Assembly: GCF_020497125.1 (NCBI RefSeq)
Contig: NC_059073.1
Span: 16,823,225-16,887,224 of the forward strand
Reading direction: 5' to 3'
Length of the DNA stretch: 64,000 nucleotides
Origin: Mauremys mutica
Lineage: Eukaryota > Chordata > Testudines > Geoemydidae
Numbering within the stretch: the first letter of the stretch is position 1; the number at the start of each line of letters is the position of its first letter. A program made the translations under genes and the position numbers. The notes below the pieces were generated by a model. That model was not told the DNA's origin, did no database searches, and saw only the letters and a program-made list of their open reading frames with translations. Positions 34,975-47,280 of this stretch are shown in pieces.

Positions 34975-36069
34975 ATAAACGAAGGTTACTTCCCTATAAC
35001 TCACAGTTCCTTGAGATGATTACATATTCACACTTACAGGTATTGTGCCACCGGGTGGCGCCTAACCGGAGAACCTCCTCCAAGCAGTGTGCTTTAAAGA
35101 GCACATGCCTTGCCTCTTTCCCTTGACATTTCCAAAAGCTTTACAAGGGGACGCTGGCCCTCTACACTCTCAATTCCTTCCATTGCTAACTCAGAGTGAC
35201 CATAATAGGACTCTGAGAAAGAGGGGGAAATAGGAGGGAAGTGTGAATATGTGGTCACATTGAAGAACTTGTGTTACAACAAAGTAACCTTCATTTCTTC
35301 TTCGAGTGGCTCTGCATATTATCTGCTATGGGCAGTTTGAGAAGCAGTGCTGAAAACCCAGGAGGTGGGAACAAAGTCAAAATTAAATAATGACTGAAGC
35401 ACTGCTCTACCAAATTTGGCATTCACTCTTGAAGCCAGATCTAGAGCATAACATTGAGTGAATGCATGCACTGACTTCCAGGTAGCAGTTCCTATCTGGA
35501 ACATGTTTAAGACAAGCAAAAGATGCCTCTACAGCCATGCAGAGTGAGACCATACAACACAGAAAGCACAGGATTTTCTGCTAATTTGTAGCACTAAATG
35601 ACATATAGTTTAATCCATCTGGAAATAGTCTGAGCAGACACACTGATCCCTATTTTTCTTAGCATAACAAACAAAAAACCTAGAAGAACTTTGAAAACTC
35701 TGTTATATTTAAATAACACGGAAGAACACTTCTAGCATATAAAGTACATAACACAGATTTCCCTTTATTAGTGTGAGGTTCTGGGGAAAAAACACTGGTA
35801 AAATTGTCTGGTTGATAGGAAACTTGGACTCCACTTTTGGCAAAACATAGGGATCAGGTCAAATAGCTATCTTATCTTTACGAAAAACTATAACTGGCAA
35901 GTCAGCCGTCAGGGATAGAGTTTGCTCACCCTTCTGGCTGGTGTTATAACAATAATGAAGATCTCTTTAATAGATACACAAAATAAAGAATACTCTACCA
36001 GAGGTTAAAAAGGTACCCTCATAAGCATAGATAAAACCAGATTAAGATCTCAGCATGGGACTGGATACT

Positions 36070-36267
36070 TTAAAGGACGATACACATTAAATATCCCTTC
36101 ATAAACCATTTAACAGAATAACATGCAAAGAGTGATCTACCATCAATCAAAGCATGGTAAAATGAAACAGCTGCCAGGTGAACCTTTAAGAAAGAATCAG
36201 ATAATCCTTCAGATTTTAAGTGCATTAAATATTCCAAAATACAGGGTCTGAAGATGAAACTAGACAA
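36070..36267 (-). pseudogene. DIRS tyrosine-recombinase fragment
   Basis: The 65-codon frame contains ILEYLMHLKSEGL followed by KVHLAAVSFYHALIDGRS. This is the N-terminal, SAM-like part of the DIRS tyrosine recombinase, which integrates circular DNA instead of using an integrase. The catalytic Arg-His-Arg-Tyr part downstream is too decayed to recognise. Confidence 0.72.
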
Positions 36268-36793
36268 TCAAATTTTCCTGCATTCATGCAACAAAATGTA
36301 GCCCATTCTAAATAGTAATATTTCTAGTAGACAATTTTCTAGAATTAAGCAGTACATTTTGAACCAAAGAGGAATATTACTGTTCAAGACTAGCCAAGGT
36401 CCAATACCAGGTAGTAAGATGAAGCAACTGAGGATCTGGATGAAGGATCCTGCCCAGTTACTATGATAAGAGATCTGGAGCCAGAGGAAGACACAGGTAC
36501 AGTCTGACTAATAGCTGAAGAAAAAGCTTATGCTACTGCTGTCTCGGCTAAGCTGTGGCAATCAAATATAATTTTTGCCCTGTCCTGATGTTTCCCCTTC
36601 ACCACTTTCTGAATCAATGGAAAGGGGGGAAGGGCATACTCTTACCCAGTGTAGAAGGACTCTCCCTCTCTGCTCTTGAACAGAGGAGAGGACACTTTTT
36701 ATTGATCTTTTTACAAACAGGTCTACCTCAGGACGATCCCAACAGGAAAAGATGTCTCATGTTACTCAATCCTTCGGGGACCACTCATGAATT

Positions 36794-37164
36794 TCAGAAC
36801 TGTTCCTGCTGACAATCTGCTAGCACACTGCTTTCCCCTTCTAAATTCAGGACAACCAGATAGATCTCAAAGCATGCATAAATCTCATAATCTGACTGTT
36901 TCACCACATAACTGGAAAGAATGAGGACTCCTTTGGTTTGTTCATGTATTGTCTGTTGATTGTATTGTCTGTTGTAGCGATTGTATTGTCTGTTGATACG
37001 TGAACAACCTTTTCTTTTATATGAAGGAAAGATCTGAAGGCCAAACAAATAGTTCTTAATACCAACACATTATGAACAAGCTCTTTAATGAAAATACCAG
37101 TGACTCTGGATTGTAATCCAGCCTCAAAATGGGCTCCCAATCCACTGTTGGATACATCTGACAT
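36794..37164 (-). pseudogene. DIRS RNase H fragment
   Basis: Two overlapping frames give the RNase H blocks: SDVSNSGLGAHFE at the start of 36901-37164, then HVSTDNTIAT. The other frame ends with LADCQQEQF, the counterpart of the usual ELADxLSR block. The middle contains a small in-frame tandem repeat (NRQYNRYNRQY-type) at 36930-37000. RNase H would degrade the RNA template during replication of the element; this copy is frameshifted. Confidence 0.7.
36930..37000. repeat. short tandem repeat in DIRS RNase H
   Basis: ATTGTATTGTCTGTTG-type units occur about three times, with units of unequal length. Confidence 0.75.
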
Positions 37165-37289
37165 TGTGGTGACCGATGAAGTGGGACTGAACAGAACACC
37201 TCAAAGAACATGATTTGTCTGTTTACCAATTCAGTGAATTCAGAATCCATAAGACTTTGGAAGGCGATCACTTTCTGGGATTGGCAGGC

Positions 37290-37990
37290 TCAAATTTGGA
37301 AAACCACTTGTTCTATTTGTAGAAACCTGTCCTCTGGAAGAAAAGCCTTCCCTGCTACTGACACAAGTTTAGAACCTATAAAAATAATTCTCTGAGTTGA
37401 ACAGAGATATGATAGGATGACATTGAAAAGCAGACCCAGATGTGAAAAGAGGGAGATTGTAAATGTGATGTAGCAGCTTTTAGCCACCAATCATCCAAAT
37501 ATGGGTAAAAAAAAATACCCTATTTTCTCAGATGTACCACTACCATAGAAAGGCACTTTGAAAAGATTCTTGGTGCTGTGGAGAGGCCAAGCAGGAACAC
37601 TTTGTATTGGAAATGGCACCCCAACACCATGAAATGCAGGTATTGTCAATGACTATGCTGGACAGAGATGAAAATAAGCATCCTTTAAACAGAGAGTGAT
37701 AAACCAATCCCTAATTGTAAATGAAGGAATTATGGAGGCCAGGTTTAACATATGTAATCAGAATGTCTGGGAGGATCTGTTAAGTTTTCTTAAATCTAAA
37801 ATTAGGCAGAAACCCCCACCTTTTTTTTTCTATACCAGGAAATATCTTGAATGGAACCCTAACCGCACAGATGTTTGGGTACCTCTTTAACAGCTCCTGT
37901 CTAGAGCAGCTTTTGAACTTCCATATGTAGAATAACGTTGTGAGAAGGTTACCTGAAAAGGGAAGGATAGGGACAGCCATGCAAACTGAA
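37290..37990 (-). pseudogene. DIRS reverse-transcriptase fragment
   Basis: The minus strand holds decayed RT frames. The active-site box reads PYLDDWWLK, with YLDD at 37490-37501. Upstream is LLGLSTAPR-like sequence (about 37555-37610), and downstream RIIFIGSKL (37290-37490). The template-binding region near 37780-37980 is frameshifted. The aspartates of YLDD are intact, but no continuous frame remains. Confidence 0.72.
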
Positions 37991-38449
37991 CAGCATAGCC
38001 TCTGTCTGTAATTTTAGTACCCATACATCCTATGAAATCAGTCTCTGATGAACTGCGGATGAATTGGGCTAGTCTGTCCCCAAATAAAAGAAGAGATGGA
38101 TACTTGCTGATAGGACCATGACTGTCAAGCCTCACATCAAATGTGAGACCTGGTTTTAAAGGAAGATGAAGAGGGAACAGATTGTCTCATAGGTCTACAT
38201 CTGAAAGGCCTCATTTTATGCTTGGTCTCAAATGAAGATGGAGGTTGCTGGTGCAGTTGCCGACATCAGATTTGTAGAAAAATAAACAGATGACGGAGAG
38301 TAATATTTCTACTGATATTGAAAAAAAAGAAGAGGGCTAAAGACCTAGCAAACAAGCAGTGGCTCTAGAGTCCTTTAAACAACAATACATCAGTCTTATT
38401 GCAGAAAAGACAATTCCCTTTGAAGGGGACATCTTCCACTTTCATTCTA

Positions 38450-38674
38450 TAAAAGCAGCAAAGAGTCCTGTGGCACCTTATAGACTAACAGACGTATTGG
38501 AGCATAAGCTTTCGTGGGTGAATACCCACTTCGTCGGATGCATGTCATCCGATGAAGTGGGTATTCACCCACGAAAGCTCATGCTCCAATACGCCTGTTA
38601 GTCTATAAGGTGCCAAAAGACTCTTTGTTGCTTTTACAGATCCAGACTAACACGGCTACCACTCTGATACTTGA
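38450..38674. mobile_element. PLE terminal-repeat inverted dimer inside the DIRS gag region
   Basis: The target duplication is 13 bp with one mismatch, CACTTTCATTCTA (38437-38449) and CACTTTAATTCTA (38675-38687). Two inverted copies of the PLE end meet near 38540-38555. The right side extends further into the terminal repeat (CAGACTAACACGGCTACC) than the left. DIRS gag-like sequence continues on both sides. Confidence 0.88.
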
Positions 38675-38935
38675 CACTTTAATTCTAGTGTCTGCTGCCA
38701 GAGAAGAGGAATCGAGCCAAGCATGCCTCCTCAAGGTAGCTACAGACACCAAGGCTCTGTCAGAAGAGTGTAATGCATCAAACAATGCTTTAAAGACATG
38801 CTTTGACATGTTCTGTCCTTCTGTCAAAATGGCATCAGACAAGCCTTTTTTTATCTTGAACAAAGAAAACCATCCTTTTCCACAGGTAGAATTCATAATG
38901 GGCCATCAGTGCCTGGTAATTAGCCACTCTAATTT

Positions 38936-39946
38936 GAGATGCTGAGAACAAAATTAATCAAGGAACCAAAGGACACGACGAGAAGAAATTCTTAAATTGC
39001 TTGTACATTAATACTAGGAGCCCGGGCAACAAACATGAGGAACTGGAAGTACTCATTTATGACCATAAAGTTGATTTAGTCATATTACTGAAAGCTGGTG
39101 GGATGATTTGCACGAGTGGAATGTTAAAATCAATGATTATAAGCTATTTAGGAATGACTGAGTGAGGGAAAGGGAGGGGGCATGGCACTCTAGGTCAAAA
39201 ATAGCATTCTACTAAAATCTCAGGAGGATGTTAAACAGAAGTTACTAAAGTTAGACATTTTAAAATCAGCAAGTCCAAACAACTTGCATCCAAGAGTTTC
39301 AAAAAGCTGGCTAAGGAGCTTGCTGGGCTGTTAATATTGATTTTCAACACATCTTGGAGCACTTCTGGAAGTTCCAGAAGACTGGAAGAAAACTATTGCT
39401 GTGCCAATTTGTAAAAAGATAAATGGGATGACACAGGTAATTATCAGCCTGTGAGCCTGACATTGATCCTGAGCAAAATAATGCAGCAGCTGATATGGGA
39501 CTTGATTAATAAAGAATTAAAGGAGAGTAATGTAGTTAATGCAAGTCAACATGGGTTTATGGAAAATAGATCCTGTCAAACTAACTTGGTATTTTTTTGA
39601 TGTGATTACAAGTTTGGTTAATAAAGGTAATATGTTGACAAAATACACTTAGATGTCTTTAAGGGGTTTGACTTGGTCCCGTATGACATTTTGATTAAGA
39701 AACTAGAATATAAAATTAGCATGGCACACATTAAATGAATTAAAAAAATGTAAATGGTGAATTGTCATCAAGCGGGTCTATTTCCAGTGGGGTCAGTTCT
39801 TGGCCCTATGCTGTTTAACATCTTTATCAATGAGCTGGTAGAACAAACAAAATCATCACTGATAAGGTTTGCAGATGACACAAAAACTGGGAGAGTGGTA
39901 AATAACAAAGAGAACAAGTCACTGATTCACAGTGCATCAATATTTC
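38936..39946 (+). mobile_element. CR1 fragment inside DIRS gag, lacking the 3' end
   Basis: The plus strand starts in the CR1 endonuclease (KCLYINTR-like, about 38990-39030). It then jumps through an internal deletion to the RT (QPVSL-like, and RFADDTKTGRVV at 39860-39900) and stops shortly after. There is no CR1 tail at the right boundary, so a deletion or a second event removed it. Heavily mutated. Confidence 0.72.
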
Positions 39947-40365
39947 TCTTTTGCCTATCAGCAGGAGTGGAGTGAGTTTGGCCAGACCTAAGCCTATTAC
40001 TGGAAGCAGCCACAACCAACAAATTTGGCAGAGCATGCATATAAAAGAAAGAAAACCCTTCATGAGGAAGCCGATGCAGTGTCTGCTTTCTTGGAAATAG
40101 GCTGACAGCAAGCAGGAGTTGACCAAACAGTCTTAGGAGGCTGCAAAAAAACATCCAGGATAGGAAGTGACAGCCTATTGGTGGAGGTAGCCCCAAGAAA
40201 ATCAAACACTGGATGAAAGGCTGCCTCCACAGTCACTAAAAGTAAGTTTAATGTGGCTACCATGTGATCTATGAGGTCATGGAATTGCAAAGCATCCTCA
40301 GAAGGGGAAGAAGCAGAAGCTACACCTAACATGCTCATCTGGTGACAAATCAGGATTAAAGTCAG

Positions 40366-41133
40366 TGTTGTCAGAGTGGTACCGGTGTGGTGCTCTGCTT
40401 TCTCCAATGTTGATATCACTCGGCTGCGTGCGTGTGTTCCCTTTGTGTGCTGCCCCAGCTCTTCGAAGATAGCTGACACAGCAGACCCGACAAGAACCCC
40501 CAATAACCACAGTGTCCAGTAAGATGCAAAGCCACGTCGGCTAGGTTTATTGCGACCTCGGACACAATTGCAGTTCCCTGTAGGTTTCTTAGCCTAACTC
40601 AGGGCATACTACGAGAAAGTGCCTCTTGGCAATGGACTTAGCTCAGTCAGTGGCGGGACTTTCCACTGCCCCCTAGTCTGGACAAAGACACCGCCCCAGG
40701 AATGCATTCTTATACACAGATACAAACAAGTTACACATCACACCTGACGTATTGAGGGGCCACCCCTCTACGCAGCAAGGTTCCACCTTTCTACGTATTT
40801 AGGTGCCGCCTTCTACCTTGTACATGTTGGTTTGATCAAAACAACTCTACCCATCATTTTACCCTTTTGCCCCTGTCATTGGGATGGGTCGGCCTGTCCT
40901 TTTATTATCTATGGAATGTTTCAGTATAGTGTGTTCTAATGCTGTGTTTATACTTCGGTATGCTAGGTGAATATATGTTTATGCAGCATCAGCCCTTTTC
41001 CTGCCAGCTTCTGTGAACTGAGCCGGCCTTCAGCTCACAGCCTCACTTTGCTTTTTAGCTAAGTCTTGTTCATTACTTTAGTTCAGGCCTCAGGCCTCAT
41101 ACTGGGCCTTTATCAGGGCCTGCACTTACTACA
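40366..41133 (-). mobile_element. solo retroviral-type LTR
   Basis: The 768-bp unit begins TG and ends CA, flanked by a perfect 5-bp target duplication GTCAG (40361-40365 and 41134-41138). On the minus strand a TATA-like TATAAGAA (about 40709-40716) precedes an AATAAA (about 40542-40547) at a plausible promoter-to-poly(A) distance. No gag-pol-env or second LTR is present, so recombination between LTRs has removed the interior. The host sequence, a DIRS gag frame, is uninterrupted when the LTR is removed. Confidence 0.85.
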
Positions 41134-42336
41134 GTCAGTATCCATTTGTATCTTCTCATCCTCTTCTTCAGAAAGCATATCAGGTACGACTATCTGAGCT
41201 GCTGATGGATCTGGAGGAAATAGATCCAAAGACTGTTGAGCCACCGTATCCTTATTGGATGAAACATCAATCCTCTATCTATAAGGAGGATAACCCAAAA
41301 ATTCTTGTGGTGGAACCCAACAGGTCTCTTTAGTAGCTAGGATCTGGAAACATTTCCACAGAAGGAGAAGCAAAAGCATAAGGAGGCATAACCTGGGACA
41401 AAACAAGTTTCCTTCCTGTAGTCTCCTCTAAAATGGGATCTGACCTCAGATCTGCTATGTATCACACCTGACACAGCTATGTAACCACAGGGTGAAGACA
41501 GACATAAGGTGAGAAAGATCTGCCTGAAGATCCTGTTGGAATTGGAGGAGGAGGAGGAGGCGGCAGCGGCACAGATGGATCCCAGAGAAAAACTAACAAC
41601 TTTCTCTGCTCTTCTCCTCTTTGCAGGTGAAGAAGCAGACCACAGAACTGAAGATGACTGCCTCTTCCTCATTACAAACTTCCTGTCAGTTGGATCTGAG
41701 GAATGCACAGATGCAGGAAGATGCACATCAGCAACCATTGTTAACATCCTCTTTGGATCTAAGGACTGTCCCAGAACAAGAGTGGAGGATGGAACTGGCA
41801 TCACAGGCCTGAAAGGCACCAGATCTGGAGAAATACTCAGCTTCACAGCACTGGACTTTGAAGCAGAGCCCAATTTGGATTTCGAAGTTGGAACCATAGA
41901 AGCTATGGCAGAAGTGGACAGATCCAATAAGTCTCTCATACAGGATCTGGCACTGCTAACAGTGACCGCCTTCTCCCTCAACTGCTTCTTTTGAAACAAT
42001 ACAGTTGGAACCGAAATGGCTCTAGGTTCCTAAGCGGTCAGCCCTTTTCTACCAATGATGCCTTCAGAGACTTGACAGCTTTTTTTGAAGGATTGAGAGC
42101 TGGCACTGGCAAAGATACCAAAGAGTGAGAACACTTAGACAACTTAACCTTGCTGGAGAAAGCCACCAGATTAGAAACATTTAGTCTTCGGATCCAATGA
42201 CCCTCCAGATCTGGATAGTTTAGTGGCAAGAACTTCTTTAAGCAAATGCACAGAGGTCTGGTTCTGCCTGGCTTTGTATGTTCTGGGCATGAAAGTCCAG
42301 CAAGCAGAACGTCCAGAAGGAGAGTGGCCTTGTCCC

Positions 42337-42528
42337 CAGGGCTGGCTCCAGTGTTTTTGCCGCCCCAAGCAGTGGAAAAAAAAAAGCCACGATTGGCAGC
42401 ACTTTGGCAGCAGCTCTACCGCCACCACTTCATTCTTCGGCAGCAATTCAGCAGCGGGGCTTTCGCTCCGAGAGGCCCTTTCCGTTGGCTGCCCCAAGCA
42501 CCTGCTTGCTGTGCTGGTGCCGGCCCTG
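42337..42528. mobile_element. hAT MITE inside the DIRS 5' region
   Basis: The left end is CAGGGCTGGCTCCAG; the right end CGGCCCTG is its inverted partner. The 8-bp duplication is CTTGTCCC (42329-42336) and CTTATCCC (42529-42536). Same family as the element at 9411-9765 (shared GCCGCCCCAAGC near each end), but with a different, shorter interior and no tandem palindromes. Confidence 0.85.
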
Positions 42529-42810
42529 CTTATCCCAGGCACTTATAACACCTAATGTTTTCGTCCAATGCCAGGAAGACAAGAACCCTGGTGCAACAGT
42601 TCGAAAGAATTTAGGCAGTAGAGGGCACAGATTTGCCCCCAAAACATTCAGAAACACTGAGGGACAGTACGAGGGTGGTGCACATGTACTCTAATGGGCA
42701 CTGCCTGCAGAAGGTTCTATTGTTAGGCTCCACCAGTAGGCCCTATACCCATAAGCGGGAATATGCAGAGCCCCTCGAAGAACTGCCGCTTCACTGGAAT
42801 GCTATTACAC

Positions 42811-45800
42811 TTGCAAAAAACAAATCTATCCTCTGCAAAGTAAAAGTATGATTCTTTGACTTTGTGATGTAATTCAAAGGTAGAAATACAGTGGACTATG
42901 TACTTACAGTGAGATGAAAATTATAAACAGCTGCTGTACTGTGACTGCCGTCTGATGTATTGCTAATATTTAAATATGCAGTAGTGATATCAGGATGACA
43001 AAATTAATAGTTTAAATAGAATTTTCAAGTCATGAAACTGGGTACCTGATTTCAGTCACTTTGAAAAGTGTACAAAAAGTCTTAGGGGGAAAAAAATCTA
43101 TTGTTTTTTTCTCTTTCCAAAATATTGTGTCCACCAAATGATTTTATCATGCACAAAAGTTTCTTTGGACTATTTTGCATACGATAGTTGCAAATAGAAA
43201 ACAGTGCCTTCCATATGTCCATAAAAAGCTGCCTCAGTTCCTTGTTGTTGTCGGATATCCTTCTAATGGATTCAGATCAGGTGACTGATGGCCAAAGCAC
43301 AAAATAATTAATGTTCTTCAAATTTCTAACTTTTTGTGTACTTTGGATTATTTCTTGTTGAAAAATTGTCTTAAGGTTTATTCTCTAAAGGAATAGTTGC
43401 GGATAGTAATATCCCTTTATGTACTGCTTTGTCCATTATGCCATCAATGAAATATAGTTTTCAGAACAATCATCCAATGCCTTCATGCTACCTTCATCAT
43501 GCTTACTTATTGGAACCTTGAATATTCAAATCTTTTTAACACTATGGAACATTTTAATCACACCATAAACCTGTGTTTTAACACTTCACCGTTTCCAGGT
43601 TGTCTGGAGCAGAGTTTAATTTTACTGCTTTACAGTATCATGATTTCTTACAGGCTATATTTTCATTGAAGCAGTCACTTCTTATTGCTTATCAGTTCTT
43701 CCATTCACACCAGTAATACTGCGTTTCTTAGCTCTTTTATATTGTTAGTAGTACACCCTCCTTTCTTAATGGAAATATCAATATTGCTTTTCCCATTTCA
43801 TATTGGTAGCCCCTCTCTGGTTTAACAGCATACAACCTGTTTCATTGCATTCTCCATAATCTATTTAGATAATGTGTCACCAGTTCTTCATTTACAGCCT
43901 AGTATTTAAATTTATCAAATAAATTACCTTGAAAACCAACTAACAAGATAACTCATTCTACAAAAATAGAAGATGTCTAAGAACTACTCAGAATTGATTA
44001 TAGCACCAAAACAGCAGGTAAGATATTCAAATCCTACAAATTCTCTTACAACCCATGATTCCCTTTAAACAGCAATCTGGCATGGGTGGTTCAAGTATGT
44101 TTTAAAGCTTGCCCTTAATTAGATTTAACTTCTTCGTGTTAGTATTTTGTGTTAGGAGAGCTTTTAAATGCTGAATATATATCTTGGGCCATCTGGCAAG
44201 TAAATTTATAGTTTTAATTTTAGATAAATCTCCACAAATTTGAATATATAGAAAAATTAGACCACCATTTGTTTCCAAAACAGAGTCTCCTTTAATCATA
44301 TTTATAACATCAGTGAGCAACACCCATTGCCATTTGGCAACCTGCATTATTGTAAAATTTCATAATAATTTAAATAAAAGATATGTAAGCACCATTTTGC
44401 TGCATTATACAATAAAAAACTACTGAAGCGATAACTTTGCTGCAAGAGATCTGTATACTTTAAAGTTCTCTTTGTAAGAAGGTATTATTTACGAGGGTTG
44501 TTATATTAAATCATTTATTATAATATACAGAAAATATATTCATAACAGATGTTATCTTTCATGTTAATTTTGTATTGAGTTTATTTATACATACAATTTA
44601 AGCATTTGCTTAAGGAAACTTCAGCGTAGTCCATATTTTTTTACTTGGTGCATGGAAACCATTTTTGAGTAGTAAGTGGTTTTGAGTTCCCTCTGAGCCC
44701 CAAAGAAGATGATATTCCCAACTTACATTTGCCTCCCTCTAGATGCAATACCTTTCTGTCTAGCCAAGGAAGGTGTTACGTTTCCTTCTGGAGCCAATCA
44801 ATGGTACTCCAGAAACGGCCAGAGAGTTTGCTTCAGAATCACTAGTTACTCCCACCATATCAGAGGCAAAGAATCACAGTCTCTCATCTTGTACCCTCTA
44901 AGTCAGTGGTTCTTAACCTGTGGTGCACACACTAATTGTCATTAGTCTATCAGGCCAGCCTAGAAAATCTACTTTCACCAATTTTATTCCTATAAACAGA
45001 AGATCATTTTAAAGTGTACTGCACTGCATACATCCCCAAAACAAGTAAATACTAATCTGTAAGTAGTACAAACATCTTAAAAAACTTTTGTGTATTTTGG
45101 ATGTCAAACCATGAACTGGAAAAGTAACAGAATGATTATTGGCTAGTTTTCTGTAAATTTCAATCTTTAGAATAATTTCCTGTAAAAGAATCACTTCTCC
45201 ATGCAGAGTATCTTAGAATTCCAAGATGGGAGATTTTCTGAGATGAGACCAGGCAGCTCTTCTCACATAAGACATCTCTGAAGCATACTTAATATCCATT
45301 TCTTTGGAACTGACTTATATTAGCCAGTTGGCCAATGTACTTGTAGTTGAGGCAAGAACAAAGGTCAGGAAGTGGTATTGGTAACAGCAACTGTCCATTG
45401 CAAAGAATAATTTTTTCTAATGGGTTCAAGCAACAAAGATGTATAAATAAGCACCATTCAACTCTATAAACATCAAGTGATTCCTCTGAGTCAGTGGCTA
45501 ATAGTGTGGTGGAGGGAATCTCATCCAAAACTTCTGTTGTTTCACAAACTAGCTGCACCATTTTAAATCCAGAAGAGAGTAGCGCTCCTCAACTTCTTCC
45601 TTATGATGAAGTAATTTCAGTGCACTCTGTGACCCTGCTGATCTTGGGGAAAAGAAATGATAGCCTTAACTTTTGAAATGTGGGCAATGGTAGATCAATA
45701 ACTGGCTCTTTTCTTAAGGAGGGGGCACAAGTGTTTGGGAGAGAATGAATACAGGAGCACAGGGAAAAGAGAAGGGAGAAAGAATGCAAAAGCAGCTGCT

Positions 45801-46239
45801 CGCTTTCCGCAAAAGAACTTTTGTTTTGTTTTGGAGTGATGAAAGTTCCTGGGGTGTGTAAGGAATCAATTCCTTTCCAATCCAACTCCACAAATTATGT
45901 AAGGGCCAACCCCAGGATGTCAGAAAGCATTACAGCTAGACAGATCTGAGGTTGTTGCCTGGTTTATTAAAGGAATGGGTGTTCTCCTGAAATGAATACT
46001 TCAGCCAGTGCTTTACCATGAAATGCTGAGAACTATGCCTTCTTTTAGATAAGACATTGTGGTTGAGATAACTTGAGGTGCACAGATTGGAAATCTTGTA
46101 AATGGAGAGAGGACTTCACAGACAAATCTGTGGGTAGAATTAAGCACACCCTTGGAAATGTAGGAGCCTTGAAGGGAAGAAATGAACATTTTCTCATAAG
46201 CAAAGTAGGGGAATGTGGTCTAGATGTAATTACTATAAG
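42811..46239. other. unassigned intronic DNA
   Basis: AT-rich intron. No exon, RNA gene or recognisable repeat in 3.4 kb. Confidence 0.6.
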
Positions 46240-47275
46240 GTGGGTCACTAATAGTTGAAAGAGGAGTTACCAATGGCACACTGTCAAACTGAGAGGGCGT
46301 AACTAGTAGGGTCCTGCAGGCGTCAGTCATGGGTCTGATACTACTCAATATTTTCATTAATGACTTGGATAGTGGAGTAGAGAGTATGCTTATAAAACTA
46401 GTGGATGACACCAAGCTAGCAGGGGTTGTATACACTTTGGAGGCGAGGATTAGAATTCAAAACAACCTTGAAAATTAGAGAATTGGTCTTAAATCAACAA
46501 TATAAAATTCTAGTGCAAAGTGCTTCACTTTTAGGAAGGAAAACTCAAATGCACAACAACAAAATGGGGGATAACTGGCTAGGCTGTAGTATTGCTGAAA
46601 AGGAAGTGGGAGTTACAATGGATCACAAACTGAATATAAGTCAACAGAGTGATGCAGCTGTGAAAAAGGCTAATATTATCCCAGGGTGTATTAACAGGAG
46701 TGTCGTATGTAAGACATGGGAAGCAACTGTCCTGCTCTACTTCAGCACTGGTGAGGCCTCAGCTGGAGTACTGTGTCCAATTTTGGGCATCACAATTTAG
46801 GAAGGACGTGGACAAATTGGAAAGAGTCTAGAGGAGAGCAACAAAAATGATAAAAGGTTTAGAAAACCTGACCAGTAAGGAAAGGTTGAAAAAAACTGGG
46901 TAAGTTTAGTCTTCAGAAAAGAAGACTGAGGGGGGAGCTGATAACATTCTTCAAAAATGTTAAGGGCTGTTATAAAGAAAATGGTGATTAATTGTTTCCA
47001 TGTCCACTGAAGACAGAATAAGAAGTAGTGGGATTAATCTGCAGCAAGGGAAATTGAGGTTAGATATTGGGAAAATCTTTCTAAATATAAAGGTATATTA
47101 GTTGTGGAACAGGCTTCCAAGGAAGGTCATGGAATGTCCATCATTCAGGGTTTTTAAGAACAATTTGGACAAACACTTGTCAGGGATGGGTAGTCTAGGT
47201 TAACTTGGTGCTGCCTCAGTGCAGGGGGCTGCACTTGATGACCTCTTGAGGTCCCTTCCAGCCCTATATTTCTAT
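46240..47275 (+). mobile_element. CR1 3' fragment
   Basis: Decayed RT: LLNIFINDLDSGVESM, then LVDDTKLAGVV (active-site FADD changed to LVDD) near 46350-46430. The C-terminal blocks lie in several frames (for example 46426-46800). It ends in a CR1 tail, GACCTCTTGAGGTCCCTTCC, then TTTCTATGA, near 47275. Confidence 0.87.
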
Positions 47276-47280
47276 GATTT

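Larger units (their letters stand above)
38690..42000 (-). pseudogene. DIRS gag-like ORF1 region (interrupted)
   Basis: Frames at 41337-41999, 40060-40365, 39827-40060 and 38690-38896 resemble the gag-like protein of vertebrate DIRS elements (the type often mis-annotated as LAP2-like). Features are a Ser-rich acidic N-terminal part, a phrase SEDALQFHDLIDHM, and an ending with FKALFDALHSSDRALVSVA and LRRHAWLD. The CR1 fragment and solo LTR split it. Across the LTR the reading frame resumes in register once one copy of the 5-bp duplication is discounted. Confidence 0.65.
34975..42810 (-). mobile_element. DIRS-like retrotransposon (element B), multiply interrupted
   Basis: On the minus strand the order is gag-like region (42000 down to 38690), RT, RNase H, tyrosine recombinase, then a 3' terminal region (34975-35330). 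The 5' end near 42730-42790 is inverted relative to the 3' end: both carry a phrase like AATATGCAGAGCC.CTCGAAGAA. Inverted termini and a tyrosine recombinase are DIRS hallmarks. Insertions within it are a PLE dimer (38450-38674), a CR1 fragment (38936-39946), a solo LTR (40366-41133) and a hAT MITE (42337-42528). All frames are broken. Confidence 0.78.

Noticed and set aside
41509..41994. 161-codon plus-strand frame rich in Glu and Ala
   Set aside because: It is the complement of the DIRS gag-like frame (minus strand, 41337-41999) with its Ser-rich text. The minus-strand frame fits the element order.
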